Source: Deltaproteobacteria bacterium (GTDB lineage Bacteria > Desulfobacterota > DSM-4660 > Desulfatiglandales > HGW-15). Taken from it: a stretch of DNA of 64,000 nt. The stretch is from contig JAGVAP010000011.1 in NCBI GenBank assembly GCA_020060215.1, forward strand, positions 1 through 64,000, given 5' to 3'. A program made the translations under genes and the position numbers. The notes beneath the pieces were generated by a model, which worked only from the letters and a program-made list of their open reading frames with translations, did not search any database and was not told where the DNA came from. Numbering within the stretch: the first letter of the stretch is position 1; every line of letters starts with the position of its first letter. Below, in pieces: positions 50,966 to 58,413 of this stretch.

Positions 50966-51735
50966 TTCTTGTCCCCGTACCCGGTGATATCCTTGATTAC
51001 GCCCAGCGGATAGGTCTTGACCATGACCTCATTGACCCATGCCCAGGCCTCCTGGGACGACATCTTCCAGTTGGTCGGACAGGGCGAGAGCAGCTCCACC
51101 AGGGAGAAACCCAGGCCGTCCAGCTGACATCGAAAGGATTTCATGACGGCCTTCTTTGCCTGTCGAATCTGCTTGAGCGAGCTGAGGGCGCATCGTTCGA
51201 TGTAGACCACCCCGTCGCACACGGCAAGCATGCGGGAGATATCGATCGGCCTGCCGTGGAGCTTCTCATCCCTTCCTCCGGGGGACGTGGTGGCATCCTG
51301 CCCGATAATGGTGGTGGGCGCCATCTGTCCGCCGGTCATCCCGTAGATCGCGTTGTTGATGAAGATCGTCGAAATCATCTCCCCCCGGTTCGCCGCGTGG
51401 ATCGTCTCCGCAGTGCCGATCGCAGCCAGGTCCCCGTCCCCCTGGTAGGTGATGACAAGATCATCGGGACGGACCCTCTTGATGCCTGTGGCCACGGCGA
51501 GGGCGCGGCCGTGGGGGGCCTCGATCATGTCGAAATTGAAATAGTTGTAGGCCAGGACAGCGCACCCGACCGGAGGAACCCCGATGGTCTTTTCCCTGAG
51601 TCCGAGCTCGTCGATGCACTCGGCCACGAGTCGATGGGCAATGGAATGGCCGCATCCCGGACAGTAATGGGTCGGCTGGTCCTTCAGAGACTCAGGCCTG
51701 CCGAATATCTTCTTATAGGCCCCCTGCTCGCTCAT
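50962..51735 (-). CDS. 2-oxoacid:ferredoxin oxidoreductase beta (TPP) subunit
   Basis: 257 residues. HYCPGCGHSIAHRL begins the TPP domain, PVGCAVLAYNYFNFDMIEAPHGRA follows, and GDGDLAAIGTAETIHAANRGE plus NNAIYGMTGGQMAPTT complete the TPP/Mg site. ATG 51735 overlaps the alpha stop by 4 bases; the longer open frame upstream is the alpha gene in another phase. Part of the same four-subunit complex. Confidence 0.92.
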   Translation of the reverse strand: MSEQGAYKKIFGRPESLKDQPTHYCPGCGHSIAHRLVAECIDELGLREKTIGVPPVGCAVLAYNYFNFDMIEAPHGRALAVATGIKRVRPDDLVITYQGDGDLAAIGTAETIHAANRGEMISTIFINNAIYGMTGGQMAPTTIIGQDATTSPGGRDEKLHGRPIDISRMLAVCDGVVYIERCALSSLKQIRQAKKAVMKSFRCQLDGLGFSLVELLSPCPTNWKMSSQEAWAWVNEVMVKTYPLGVIKDITGYGDKK

Positions 51736-52823
51736 ACCTCTACCCTCCTGCCCATCCTGCCGTCCCCCGCAGATACGGATCGCATGAAGTTTCCTATCTC
51801 GGCCGGCGTGGGGATCACCCCGCCCGGGAGGCCGTAGAAATGGATCTCCGCCCGCTCCCCGACCGCCAGGATGACATCCTCCAGCATCTGGCCCAGACTG
51901 AGCTCGAAGACGGCGACCTTCCTGACCTTGGATGAGAGGGAGCGCAGAGGGAGGGTCGGGTAGGGCCACAAGGTGATGGGCCTGAAGAGACCCGCCCGGA
52001 GCCCCTCGGCCCGAAGCTCTTCGATGGCGCTTTCCGCGATTCGAGCAGCCGTTCCGTACGCCACAATGACCATCTCGGCGTCCTCGGTCTGAAGACTCTC
52101 CCACCGCTGCTCCTCCCTGGAGATCGTGTCGTACTTCTCCTGGAGGCGGAGATTGTGGCGGTGCATGGTGTCGACGTTCAGGATCATGGAGAAGATCGCC
52201 CGGGGCGGTCTGCCGGCGCATCCGTCCAGGATCCAGTCCTTGCGGGGCAGCTTCTGCGGATCGAGTGGGTCAGGGAAAACGACGGGTTCCATGACCTGCC
52301 CCATCAGCCCGTCTCCCAGAAGGAGGACCGGGGTGCGGTAACGGTCCGCGATGTCGAAGGCCGTGAAGGTAAGGTTGGCCAGTTCCTGGCACCCCGCAGG
52401 GGCGAGGACGGGCGTCCTGTAATCCCCATTGCCCCCGCCGCGCGTGGACTGGAAATAGTCCGCCGCAGAAGGCGCGATGTTTCCGAGACCGGGGCCGCCC
52501 CTCATCATATTGATGATGACCGCAGGCAGTTCCTGGCCGGCCATATACGAAATCCCTTCCTGCTTCAGGGCGATGCCGGGCGAGGAAGAGGAGGTCATGG
52601 CCCGGGCGCCGGCCGCCGCCGCACCGAGGACCATGTTGATGGAGGCAATCTCGCTTTCGGCCTGGATGAAGGTCCCTCCCACTTCAGGGAGGCGGGCAGA
52701 CAGGTATTCGGGGAGCTCGTTCTGGGGCGTAATAGGATACCCCGCATAAAAGCGGCACCCTGCCCTCACGGCCGCTTCGCCCACGACGTTGGACCCGCGC
52801 ATCAACATCTTTTCACTTGGCAC
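51732..52823 (-). CDS. vorB: 2-oxoacid:ferredoxin oxidoreductase alpha subunit (VorB type)
   Basis: 363 residues. GEAAVRAGCRFYAGYPITPQNELPEYL, then FIQAESEIASINMVLGAAAAGARAMTSSSSPGI and MRGGPGLGNIAPSAADYF. These match the subunit usually named VorB (3-methyl-2-oxobutanoate:ferredoxin oxidoreductase), though related complexes use 2-oxoglutarate. In a fermentative or syntrophic setting it would oxidise branched-chain 2-oxoacids. It overlaps the ferredoxin-type delta gene by 11 bases. Confidence 0.88.
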   Translation of the reverse strand: MPSEKMLMRGSNVVGEAAVRAGCRFYAGYPITPQNELPEYLSARLPEVGGTFIQAESEIASINMVLGAAAAGARAMTSSSSPGIALKQEGISYMAGQELPAVIINMMRGGPGLGNIAPSAADYFQSTRGGGNGDYRTPVLAPAGCQELANLTFTAFDIADRYRTPVLLLGDGLMGQVMEPVVFPDPLDPQKLPRKDWILDGCAGRPPRAIFSMILNVDTMHRHNLRLQEKYDTISREEQRWESLQTEDAEMVIVAYGTAARIAESAIEELRAEGLRAGLFRPITLWPYPTLPLRSLSSKVRKVAVFELSLGQMLEDVILAVGERAEIHFYGLPGGVIPTPAEIGNFMRSVSAGDGRMGRRVEV

Positions 52824-53055
52824 GATAGACCTCGATGGCTACCTCAGGACATACGATCGCACACTGGCAGCAGCCGGTGCAGCTCTTCAAGCCTTCGGCG
52901 GAGTTTTCGTTGAAACATGCAGGGATGTAGCCCTTCTGGTTGAGGGACTTGTCCGGGCCGATCCGGTGGTTCGGGCAGACCTCAAAGCAAAGCTGACAAC
53001 CTTTGCATCGCTCCCTGTTGATCTTGATCTTTCCTTTTGCCTTCTTCTCACCCAT
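52813..53055 (-). CDS. 2-oxoacid:ferredoxin oxidoreductase delta subunit (2[4Fe-4S] ferredoxin)
   Basis: 80-residue ferredoxin with CKGCQLCFEVCP and CTGCCQCAIVCP, the two [4Fe-4S] motifs that relay electrons out of the TPP site. ATG 53055 is chosen because the first cluster starts about 17 residues in, as in the family; the frame upstream is non-coding leader. It is first in the operon, about 75 bases downstream of a strong predicted promoter. Confidence 0.9.
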   Translation of the reverse strand: MGEKKAKGKIKINRERCKGCQLCFEVCPNHRIGPDKSLNQKGYIPACFNENSAEGLKSCTGCCQCAIVCPEVAIEVYRAK

Positions 53056-53137
53056 ATTTCGCTGCCGCAACCTGTTTTTGGTTCGCCTACTTTTTCGTCG
53101 CCTCTCCCAAGAAGAGGCTTCGTTCGCAAAAACACAA

Positions 53138-53166
53138 CGTATAGGATCAAAACGGTTTGTTGTCAA
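53138..53166 (-). promoter_or_regulatory. Strong predicted sigma70 promoter of the 2-oxoacid oxidoreductase operon
   Basis: Minus-strand TTGACA (53161-53166), 17 bases, TATACG (53138-53143). It lies in the 256-base divergent spacer shared with fdhA; no fdhA promoter of similar quality was seen. Confidence 0.7.
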
Positions 53167-53311
53167 TAAAATTTTACCTTTTCTGCGTCGGTCCTGTGAG
53201 AGATTTATATTGAAAAACCGCCTCTTTCTGATATATTCCAAATCGCTGAGAGGGAGGGGGCGCTTCTCCACCTCCCTCTCTTTCTTCGTATTTCCTCATC
53301 GAGGTCTGTAC

Positions 53312-56086
53312 ATGGAATCTCAAAACGCATTGGTCATCGATGGGCGAGAGGTCGCCTTCTCGTCAGGTGAGACCATCCTTGATGTCGCGCGCCGAAACGG
53401 CATCGATATCCCCACCCTCTGCCACATGAAGGGGGCTACGCCTACCGGGGCCTGCCGCATCTGCCTCGTTGAGGTGGACGGCGCCCGGTCCCTCCTGGCT
53501 GCATGCGCCACCCCCGCGGCTTCGAAGATGGTCGTCAGGACCGAATCCCCCAGGGTGTTGCAGGCCAGACGGCTCAATCTCGAACTCCTGCTCTCCTCGG
53601 GCCGCCACAACTGCCTGGCCCAGGACCTGGACATGGACTCCTGGACGGACTTCCAGCTCAGGGCCATGGAGACGAAAGGGCATGAGGATCGTTGCCCGGT
53701 TTATGGGGAATGCCGCCTGCAGGACCTCGCCATTCGTTACCAGATCCGGGGAAACCGGTTTGCCCCCAACGTGCCCAACCACCTTGTGGAGGACGTGAAC
53801 CCCTTCATCGTCAGGGACCTTTCCCGGTGCGTCCTCTGCGGGCGGTGCGTACAGGCCTGCAACGAGATCCAGGTGAATAACGCCATCAGCTACGGGTACC
53901 GGGGAAAGGGGTCCAAGATCGTCGCCCGCGGGGACCGTCCCCTCAAGGATTCCGACTGTGTCTTCTGCGGGGAATGCGTGCAGGCGTGCCCTGTGGGCGC
54001 CCTCGTGGCGAAGAATGACTTCGATCCGGGGAGCGCGGGCAAGGGGGAGAAGAGACTGGTTCGAACGACCTGCGCCTACTGCGGCGTCGGATGCCAGCTC
54101 TACCTCCATGTCCGAAACGACCGCGTGGCGGGGGTGACCGGGGTCGAGGAGGCGGGGCCCAATCACGGCAGCCTCTGCGCGAAGGGCCGCTTCGGATATG
54201 AGTTCATCCATCACGAGGGGAGACTCAAGACCCCGCTGATCCGGGAGGGCGGCAAGCTTCGTGACGCCTCCTGGGAGGAGGCCCTCCAATTCGTGGCGGA
54301 GAAGCTCGCCAAGATCAGAAAGAGCTCGGGGCCGGACTCCATCGGGGTCCTCACCAGCGCAAGGATGACCAACGAGGAGAACTACGTCGCCCAGAAATTC
54401 GCGAGGGCCGCGATCGGGACCAACAACGTCGATCACTGCGCCCGCCTCTGACACGCTTCCACGGTGGCCGGTCTGGCCGCGGCATTCGGAAGTGGCGCCA
54501 TGACGAACCCGATCGGGGACATCGAAAAGGCGGACGTCCTCCTGGCGACCGGTACGAATACGACGGAGAACCATCCCGTCCTCTCCTCCTATGTGAAGAG
54601 GGCGGTCTCTTTCAAGGGCGCCAGGCTCATCGTCATCGATCCGAGAAAGATAGACCTCGCGCGTTTCGCGACCCTCTGGCTGAGGCCCAACCTGGGGACG
54701 GACGTGGCCTGGATCAACGGGATGATGCATGTCATCTTCAGGGAAAAGCTCTACGACGAACCTTACGTGAACTCCCGGACCGTAGGGCTGGAGGAGCTGA
54801 AAAAGACGGTCGAGCGATACACGCCCCAGGTCGTGGAAGAGATCACGGGGATCCCGAAGGAGCAGATCATCGAGGCGGCAAGGCTGTATGCCGGTGCGAA
54901 AGCGGGATCCATCCTCTATGCCATGGGCATTACCCAGCACATCACGGGCACGGACAACGTCAAGTCCCTGGCGAACCTGGCCATGCTTTGCGGCCACGTG
55001 GGCAAGGAAGGGGGAGGCGTCAACCCGCTCCGCGGACAGAACAACGTCCAGGGGGCCTGCGACATGGGCGGCCTGCCGAACGTCTTCACGGGCTACCAGA
55101 GGGTGACCGACCAGGCGGTGCGCGAGAAGATGGCCAAGGCCTGGGGGGTCGGGAGTCTCCCGGAGAAACCGGGCCTCACGGCCACGGAGATGATGGAAGG
55201 GGCCGCAAAGGGGATGCTGAAGGCGCTGTATGTCATCGGCGAAAACCCCATGGTCTCCGACCCCGATCTCCACCATGCGAAGAAGAGTCTCGAGCGGCTC
55301 GATCTCCTGGTGGTCCAGGATATCTTCCTGACCGAGACCGCGAAGCTGGCCCACGTGGTGCTCCCCTCCGCCTCGTTTGCGGAGAAGGAGGGCACCTTCA
55401 CGAACACGGAACGCAAGGTCCAGCGTGTGCGAAAGGCGGTAAACCCCCCGGGCCAGGCCAAGGAGGACTGGGACATCATCGCCAAGATCTCCGGACGGAT
55501 CGGTTACCCCATGAAGTACGAGAACACCCGGGCCATCATGGAAGAGATTGCGCAGGTCACGCCTTCCTACTGCGGCATCCGGTACGAAAGGCTGGAGAAG
55601 GAGGGGATCCCGTGGCCTTGTACGGGGACGGATCACCCCGGAACCCCCTGCCTTCACATGGATCAGTTCACCTGCGGACTGGGTGTGTTCCATGCCATCG
55701 AGTGGGTGCCTCCTGCGGAGACGCCGGACCCGGAATACCCGTTCTATTTGACGACGGGACGGCTCCTGTATCAGTACCATACCGGTACCATGACGATGAA
55801 GAGCGAGGGGCTGAACCGTCTCGCTCCCGACTGCTTTGTCGAGATGTCTCCGGCCGACGCGGACGCCGGCGGTGTTCGGGACGGCGATCTGCTTCGGGTG
55901 GCCTCTCGGAGGGGAGAGATTCAGGCCAAGGCCAGGATCTCCGACAGGGCCGTGGAAGGGACCCTGTTCATCCCCTTCCATTATGCGGAGGCCGCCGCGA
56001 ACGTGCTCACCCACACGGCACTCGATCCCGTCGCCAAGATCCCGGAGCTCAAGGTGTGCGCCGTGCGAATTGAAAAAGTAGTATAG
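53312..56086 (+). CDS. fdhA: Selenocysteine-containing formate dehydrogenase catalytic subunit (NuoG-like N-terminus)
   Basis: Molybdenum/tungsten formate dehydrogenase, 924 residues, read through TGA at 54449 as selenocysteine 380 (context DHCARL-Sec-HAS, as in FdhF). The N-terminus is like NuoG/HydA: [2Fe-2S] CHMKGATPTGACRIC, a His/Cys cluster (RHNCLAQDL; RCPVYGEC), then CVLCGRCVQAC and CVFCGECVQACP. The catalytic part starts with CAYCGVGCQ and CAKGRFG; the C-terminal domain binds the dinucleotide cofactor. It heads a run of hydrogenase-type partner genes (NuoE- and NuoF-like), so it is soluble and NAD-linked, perhaps electron-bifurcating. The frame is continuous on both sides of the TGA. 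Confidence 0.93.
54449..54492 (+). promoter_or_regulatory. Bacterial SECIS element with Sec codon
   Basis: The UGA is followed by a stem-loop: lower stem CTTCC (54456-54460) with GGAAG (54488-54492), upper stem GGCC (54466-54469) with GGCC (54475-54478), apical loop GGUCU. The E. coli fdhF element has the same GGUCU loop. It directs SelB-dependent Sec insertion. Confidence 0.88.
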
Positions 56087-56112
56087 GTCCTATAAGACCT
56101 ATAAGACCTATT
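56082..56112. repeat. Short word repeat (TATAGGTCC / AAGACCTAT)
   Basis: TATAGGTCC, then TATAAGACC repeated, partly mirror images. The repeat begins inside the fdhA stop codon and fills the spacer before the NuoE-like gene. Confidence 0.7.
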
Positions 56113-56129
56113 CTTCTAGAGGAGAACCC

Positions 56130-56630
56130 ATGCTGAATGCCGAAAAACTCCATGCGTTGAATGGAGATCTCAATCCGGAAGTCATGGCCGAGGTGGACCG
56201 GATCATCGAGAGGAACAAAGGGAAACCGGGTTGCCTGATCCCCGTCCTTGAAGAATGCCAGGGGGTGGTCGGCTACCTGCCCCTCGAGCTCCAGGAGTAT
56301 ATCGGTGAGGGTCTGAATATCCCGGGGAGCACCGTCTTCGGGGTGGTCACGTTCTATTCCTTCTTCTCCATGATCCCGAAGGGCAGGCACGTCATCAAGG
56401 TCTGTATGGGAACGGCCTGTTACGTGAGGGGGATTGCCGAGATCCTCAATCGCCTCAAGGCGGAGTTCCATCTGGAAGTGGGGGCCACGTCCGGGGACAG
56501 GAGGTTCTCCCTGGAGGCGGTGAGATGTCTGGGCGCATGCGGTCTTGCGCCTGTGATCGTAGTTGACAGCGATACGCATGGAGGGGTGACCCCGGACAAG
56601 GTGCTCGATGTGCTGAACAGGTATGAATGA
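56130..56630 (+). CDS. NuoE/HndA-like [2Fe-2S] thioredoxin-fold subunit
   Basis: 166 residues. The 24-kDa complex I subunit fold: helical N-terminus ending PVLEECQGVVGYLP, then VFGVVTFYSFFSMIPKGRHVIKVCMGTACYVRG and VRCLGACGLAPVIVV, giving the CX4C...CX3C [2Fe-2S] site. It passes electrons between the NuoF-like NAD site and FdhA. AGAGGAG precedes the start. Its stop overlaps the next small gene's start by 8 bases. Confidence 0.93.
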   Translation: MLNAEKLHALNGDLNPEVMAEVDRIIERNKGKPGCLIPVLEECQGVVGYLPLELQEYIGEGLNIPGSTVFGVVTFYSFFSMIPKGRHVIKVCMGTACYVRGIAEILNRLKAEFHLEVGATSGDRRFSLEAVRCLGACGLAPVIVVDSDTHGGVTPDKVLDVLNRYE

Positions 56631-56820
56631 GGGGCGGTCATTTCTCAGGCGATCGGGAGAGAGGATCAGATCGGCAGGATCCTGCAGAGTCTCCCTCCAG
56701 AAAGAGTGCGGCGCCTTCGGATCTCCGGATTGCCTCAACTTTGCGGAGGGTGTGATCGAGGGGAGGGCGTTCCTGGAAGGATGCATCTGTCTGCGCATGC
56801 AGGAGGAGAACGGCCATTGA
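56623..56820 (+). CDS. Small protein with FeS (PF04060-like) motif
   Basis: 65 residues. Cys at 21, 29, 37, 54 and 56; the stretch ECGAFGSPDCLNFAEGVIEG followed by Cys54 resembles the FeS motif CGxCGxxxCxxFAxxxxxG(n)C, but the second Cys is Phe32. Codon third positions look like the neighbours'. It overlaps the NuoE-like stop by 8 bases, and its own stop overlaps the TTG start of the DRTGG gene, so translation appears coupled. The family assignment is by motif only. Confidence 0.6.
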   Translation: MNEGRSFLRRSGERIRSAGSCRVSLQKECGAFGSPDCLNFAEGVIEGRAFLEGCICLRMQEENGH

Positions 56821-57164
56821 AAGCGGGGGAGATGCAGCGCGCCTTGAAACTGGAGCTCACGGGCGGTGAAAAGGGCCTGGACCGGGAAGTCCTCTCCGGC
56901 TATTGCGGCGATCTGCTGAGCGATGTGATGACCAATGCCCCGCAAGGGTCTGTCTGGTTGACCATCCAGTCCCACCAGAACATTATGGCCGTGGCGGTCC
57001 TCCGGGAGCTTTCAGCGGTCGTGCTGGTGAACGGCCGGAAACCCGACGAGGACACCCGCAAGAGGGCGGAGGAGGAGGGCATTCCGCTCCTCGTCTCCCC
57101 CCTCTCTTCCTATGAACTCGCGGGCAGGCTGATGGAACTCGGGATCGGCCGGGCTGAGCCTTGA
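56817..57164 (+). CDS. DRTGG domain protein
   Basis: 115 residues. LSGYCGDLLSDVMTNAPQGSVWLTIQSHQNIMAVAVLRELSAVVLVNGRKPDEDT matches the DRTGG domain found beside hydrogenase and formate dehydrogenase modules; it probably binds a nucleotide or regulates the complex. A TTG start at 56817 with AGGAGG 10 bases upstream is preferred; ATG 56832 would follow a ribosome site with no spacing. Stop overlaps the next start (TTGA). Confidence 0.8.
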   Translation: MKAGEMQRALKLELTGGEKGLDREVLSGYCGDLLSDVMTNAPQGSVWLTIQSHQNIMAVAVLRELSAVVLVNGRKPDEDTRKRAEEEGIPLLVSPLSSYELAGRLMELGIGRAEP

Positions 57165-57769
57165 GGGAACTGTCCCTTCATATCATGGATATCGTGGAGA
57201 ACGGTCTTGCCGCCGGTGGTTCGCTGATCGAGATCGGAGTGGTCGAAGACAGCGGCGCGAACCGGCTGGAGATCAGGGTTTGCGACAACGGCCGCGGAAT
57301 CCCGGCCGATCTTGTCGGGGAGGTCACCAGCCCCTTTTACACGACCAGAACGACCCGAACGGTCGGATTGGGCCTCTCCCTGCTCCGAGAAGCTGCAAAG
57401 AGGTGCAACGGCGGATTCCTGGTTCAATCCCAGCCAGGCAAGGGGACAGAGGTGCGCGCGTCGTTCGAGAGGAATCATATCGACCGAGCCCCCATGGGGG
57501 ATGTGGCCGGATCCCTGACCGGACTGATCATGGGGAACCCGGAAGTGGATTTCATCTACCGTCACGAGATCGACGGAAGGGTGTTCAGCCTGGATACGAG
57601 GGAGATCCGGAAGGAGCTGGAGGACGTGCCGATCAATCACCCGAGGGTCCTCGTCCAGTTGGCGGAGATGATCCGGGAGTCGATCGCGGAGATGGGGGAA
57701 AGACACAGGTCCATTGGTCCTGGGTCCAGGGTCCAGGGTCGAAAAGACGGTGGACCGGCGGAGCCGTAG
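57161..57769 (+). CDS. GHKL ATPase (anti-sigma/histidine-kinase-like ATP-binding protein)
   Basis: 202 residues with an HATPase_c domain at about 1-105: HIMDIVENGLAAGGSLIEI (N-box), VCDNGRGIPADL (G1), TVGLGLSLLREAAKR (G2). No HisKA or sensor part. Such proteins occur in NuoEF-type hydrogenase clusters, role unknown. TTG start overlaps the DRTGG stop. The last 17-18 codons run into a GGGTCCAG repeat, so the C-terminus is likely recent and non-conserved. Confidence 0.8.
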   Translation: MRELSLHIMDIVENGLAAGGSLIEIGVVEDSGANRLEIRVCDNGRGIPADLVGEVTSPFYTTRTTRTVGLGLSLLREAAKRCNGGFLVQSQPGKGTEVRASFERNHIDRAPMGDVAGSLTGLIMGNPEVDFIYRHEIDGRVFSLDTREIRKELEDVPINHPRVLVQLAEMIRESIAEMGERHRSIGPGSRVQGRKDGGPAEP

Positions 57770-57835
57770 GGACCGGGGACCTTGAGACCACAAGTGGCGG
57801 GGCCGTATGAGCGGGGAACCTGGAAAGACCGGGTG
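57715..57835. repeat. Word repeat (GGTCCAGG / GGGACCGGGGACC)
   Basis: GGTCCTGGGTCCAGGGTCCA with more of the same words at 57716-57740; GGGACCGGGGACC at 57769-57781; GGGGAACCTGG and GACCGGG further on. It begins inside the ATPase coding region and runs to the next gene. Confidence 0.65.
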
Positions 57836-57861
57836 ACAAATGACAAAACGGGAGCAAGACC

Positions 57862-58239
57862 ATGCCCAAGCTGACCATCGAAGATCTCAAGAGGATCAAG
57901 GAAAGCGCCAAGAAGTCGATCGCCCTTCGGGAAGGGGGGGCAACCGTGAAGATCACTGTTCACATGGGGACCTGCGGAATCGCCGCGGGGGGCAGGGAGG
58001 TCATGGAATCCCTCCTGGAGGAGCTTGCGCAGACGGACCGGCGGGACATCCGGGTGGTCACTTCGGGATGCATGGAGATGTGCAGCAGTGAGCCCCACGT
58101 GACGGTCGAGATGCAGGGGCAGGATCCCGTGACCTACCAGCACATGGACAGGAACAAGATGAGACAGGTGTTCAAGCGGCACGTCCTCATGGGAGAGGTC
58201 CAGACGGAATTTGCGCTGGCGAGAATGAAACAGGAGTGA
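57862..58239 (+). CDS. [2Fe-2S] ferredoxin-like thioredoxin-fold protein (HndB-like)
   Basis: 125 residues. After a helical start (TIEDLKRIKESAKKSIALRE) comes VKITVHMGTCGIAAGG and VVTSGCMEMCSSEPHVTV; only three Cys are seen (TCG, GCMEMC), against four usual [2Fe-2S] ligands. It matches the small subunit between NuoE- and NuoF-like proteins in NADP-reducing hydrogenases. Likely an electron relay of the formate dehydrogenase complex. Confidence 0.85.
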   Translation: MPKLTIEDLKRIKESAKKSIALREGGATVKITVHMGTCGIAAGGREVMESLLEELAQTDRRDIRVVTSGCMEMCSSEPHVTVEMQGQDPVTYQHMDRNKMRQVFKRHVLMGEVQTEFALARMKQE

Positions 58240-58292
58240 GCGTCCAAAGACCCGGTCCTTTGGGCGGGGTCGGGACACCACCGGGTGGAAAA

Positions 58293-58371
58293 ACTGGAAT
58301 GATGGAATGATGGGTTGATGGAAAATCGGGGTGAAGACGGTTTGTCTCCACCCCTGATCCCCCACTGTTCC
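58293..58371. repeat. Word repeat (TGGAATGATGGAATGATGGG)
   Basis: Tandem TGGAATGA words at 58296-58320 followed by GGGGTG near 58329 mirrored by CACCCC near 58349. Lies between the HndB-like and nuoF-like genes. Confidence 0.65.
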
Positions 58372-58413
58372 TGATTTTACGGCTCCGGAGAGCGGAGAGG
58401 GAGGCCACAGAAC

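Noticed and set aside
53312..56086. Two separate formate dehydrogenase fragments (break at 54449), possible pseudogene
   Set aside because: The frame is identical on both sides, only a single TGA intervenes, and it sits at the known Sec position with a SECIS stem-loop.
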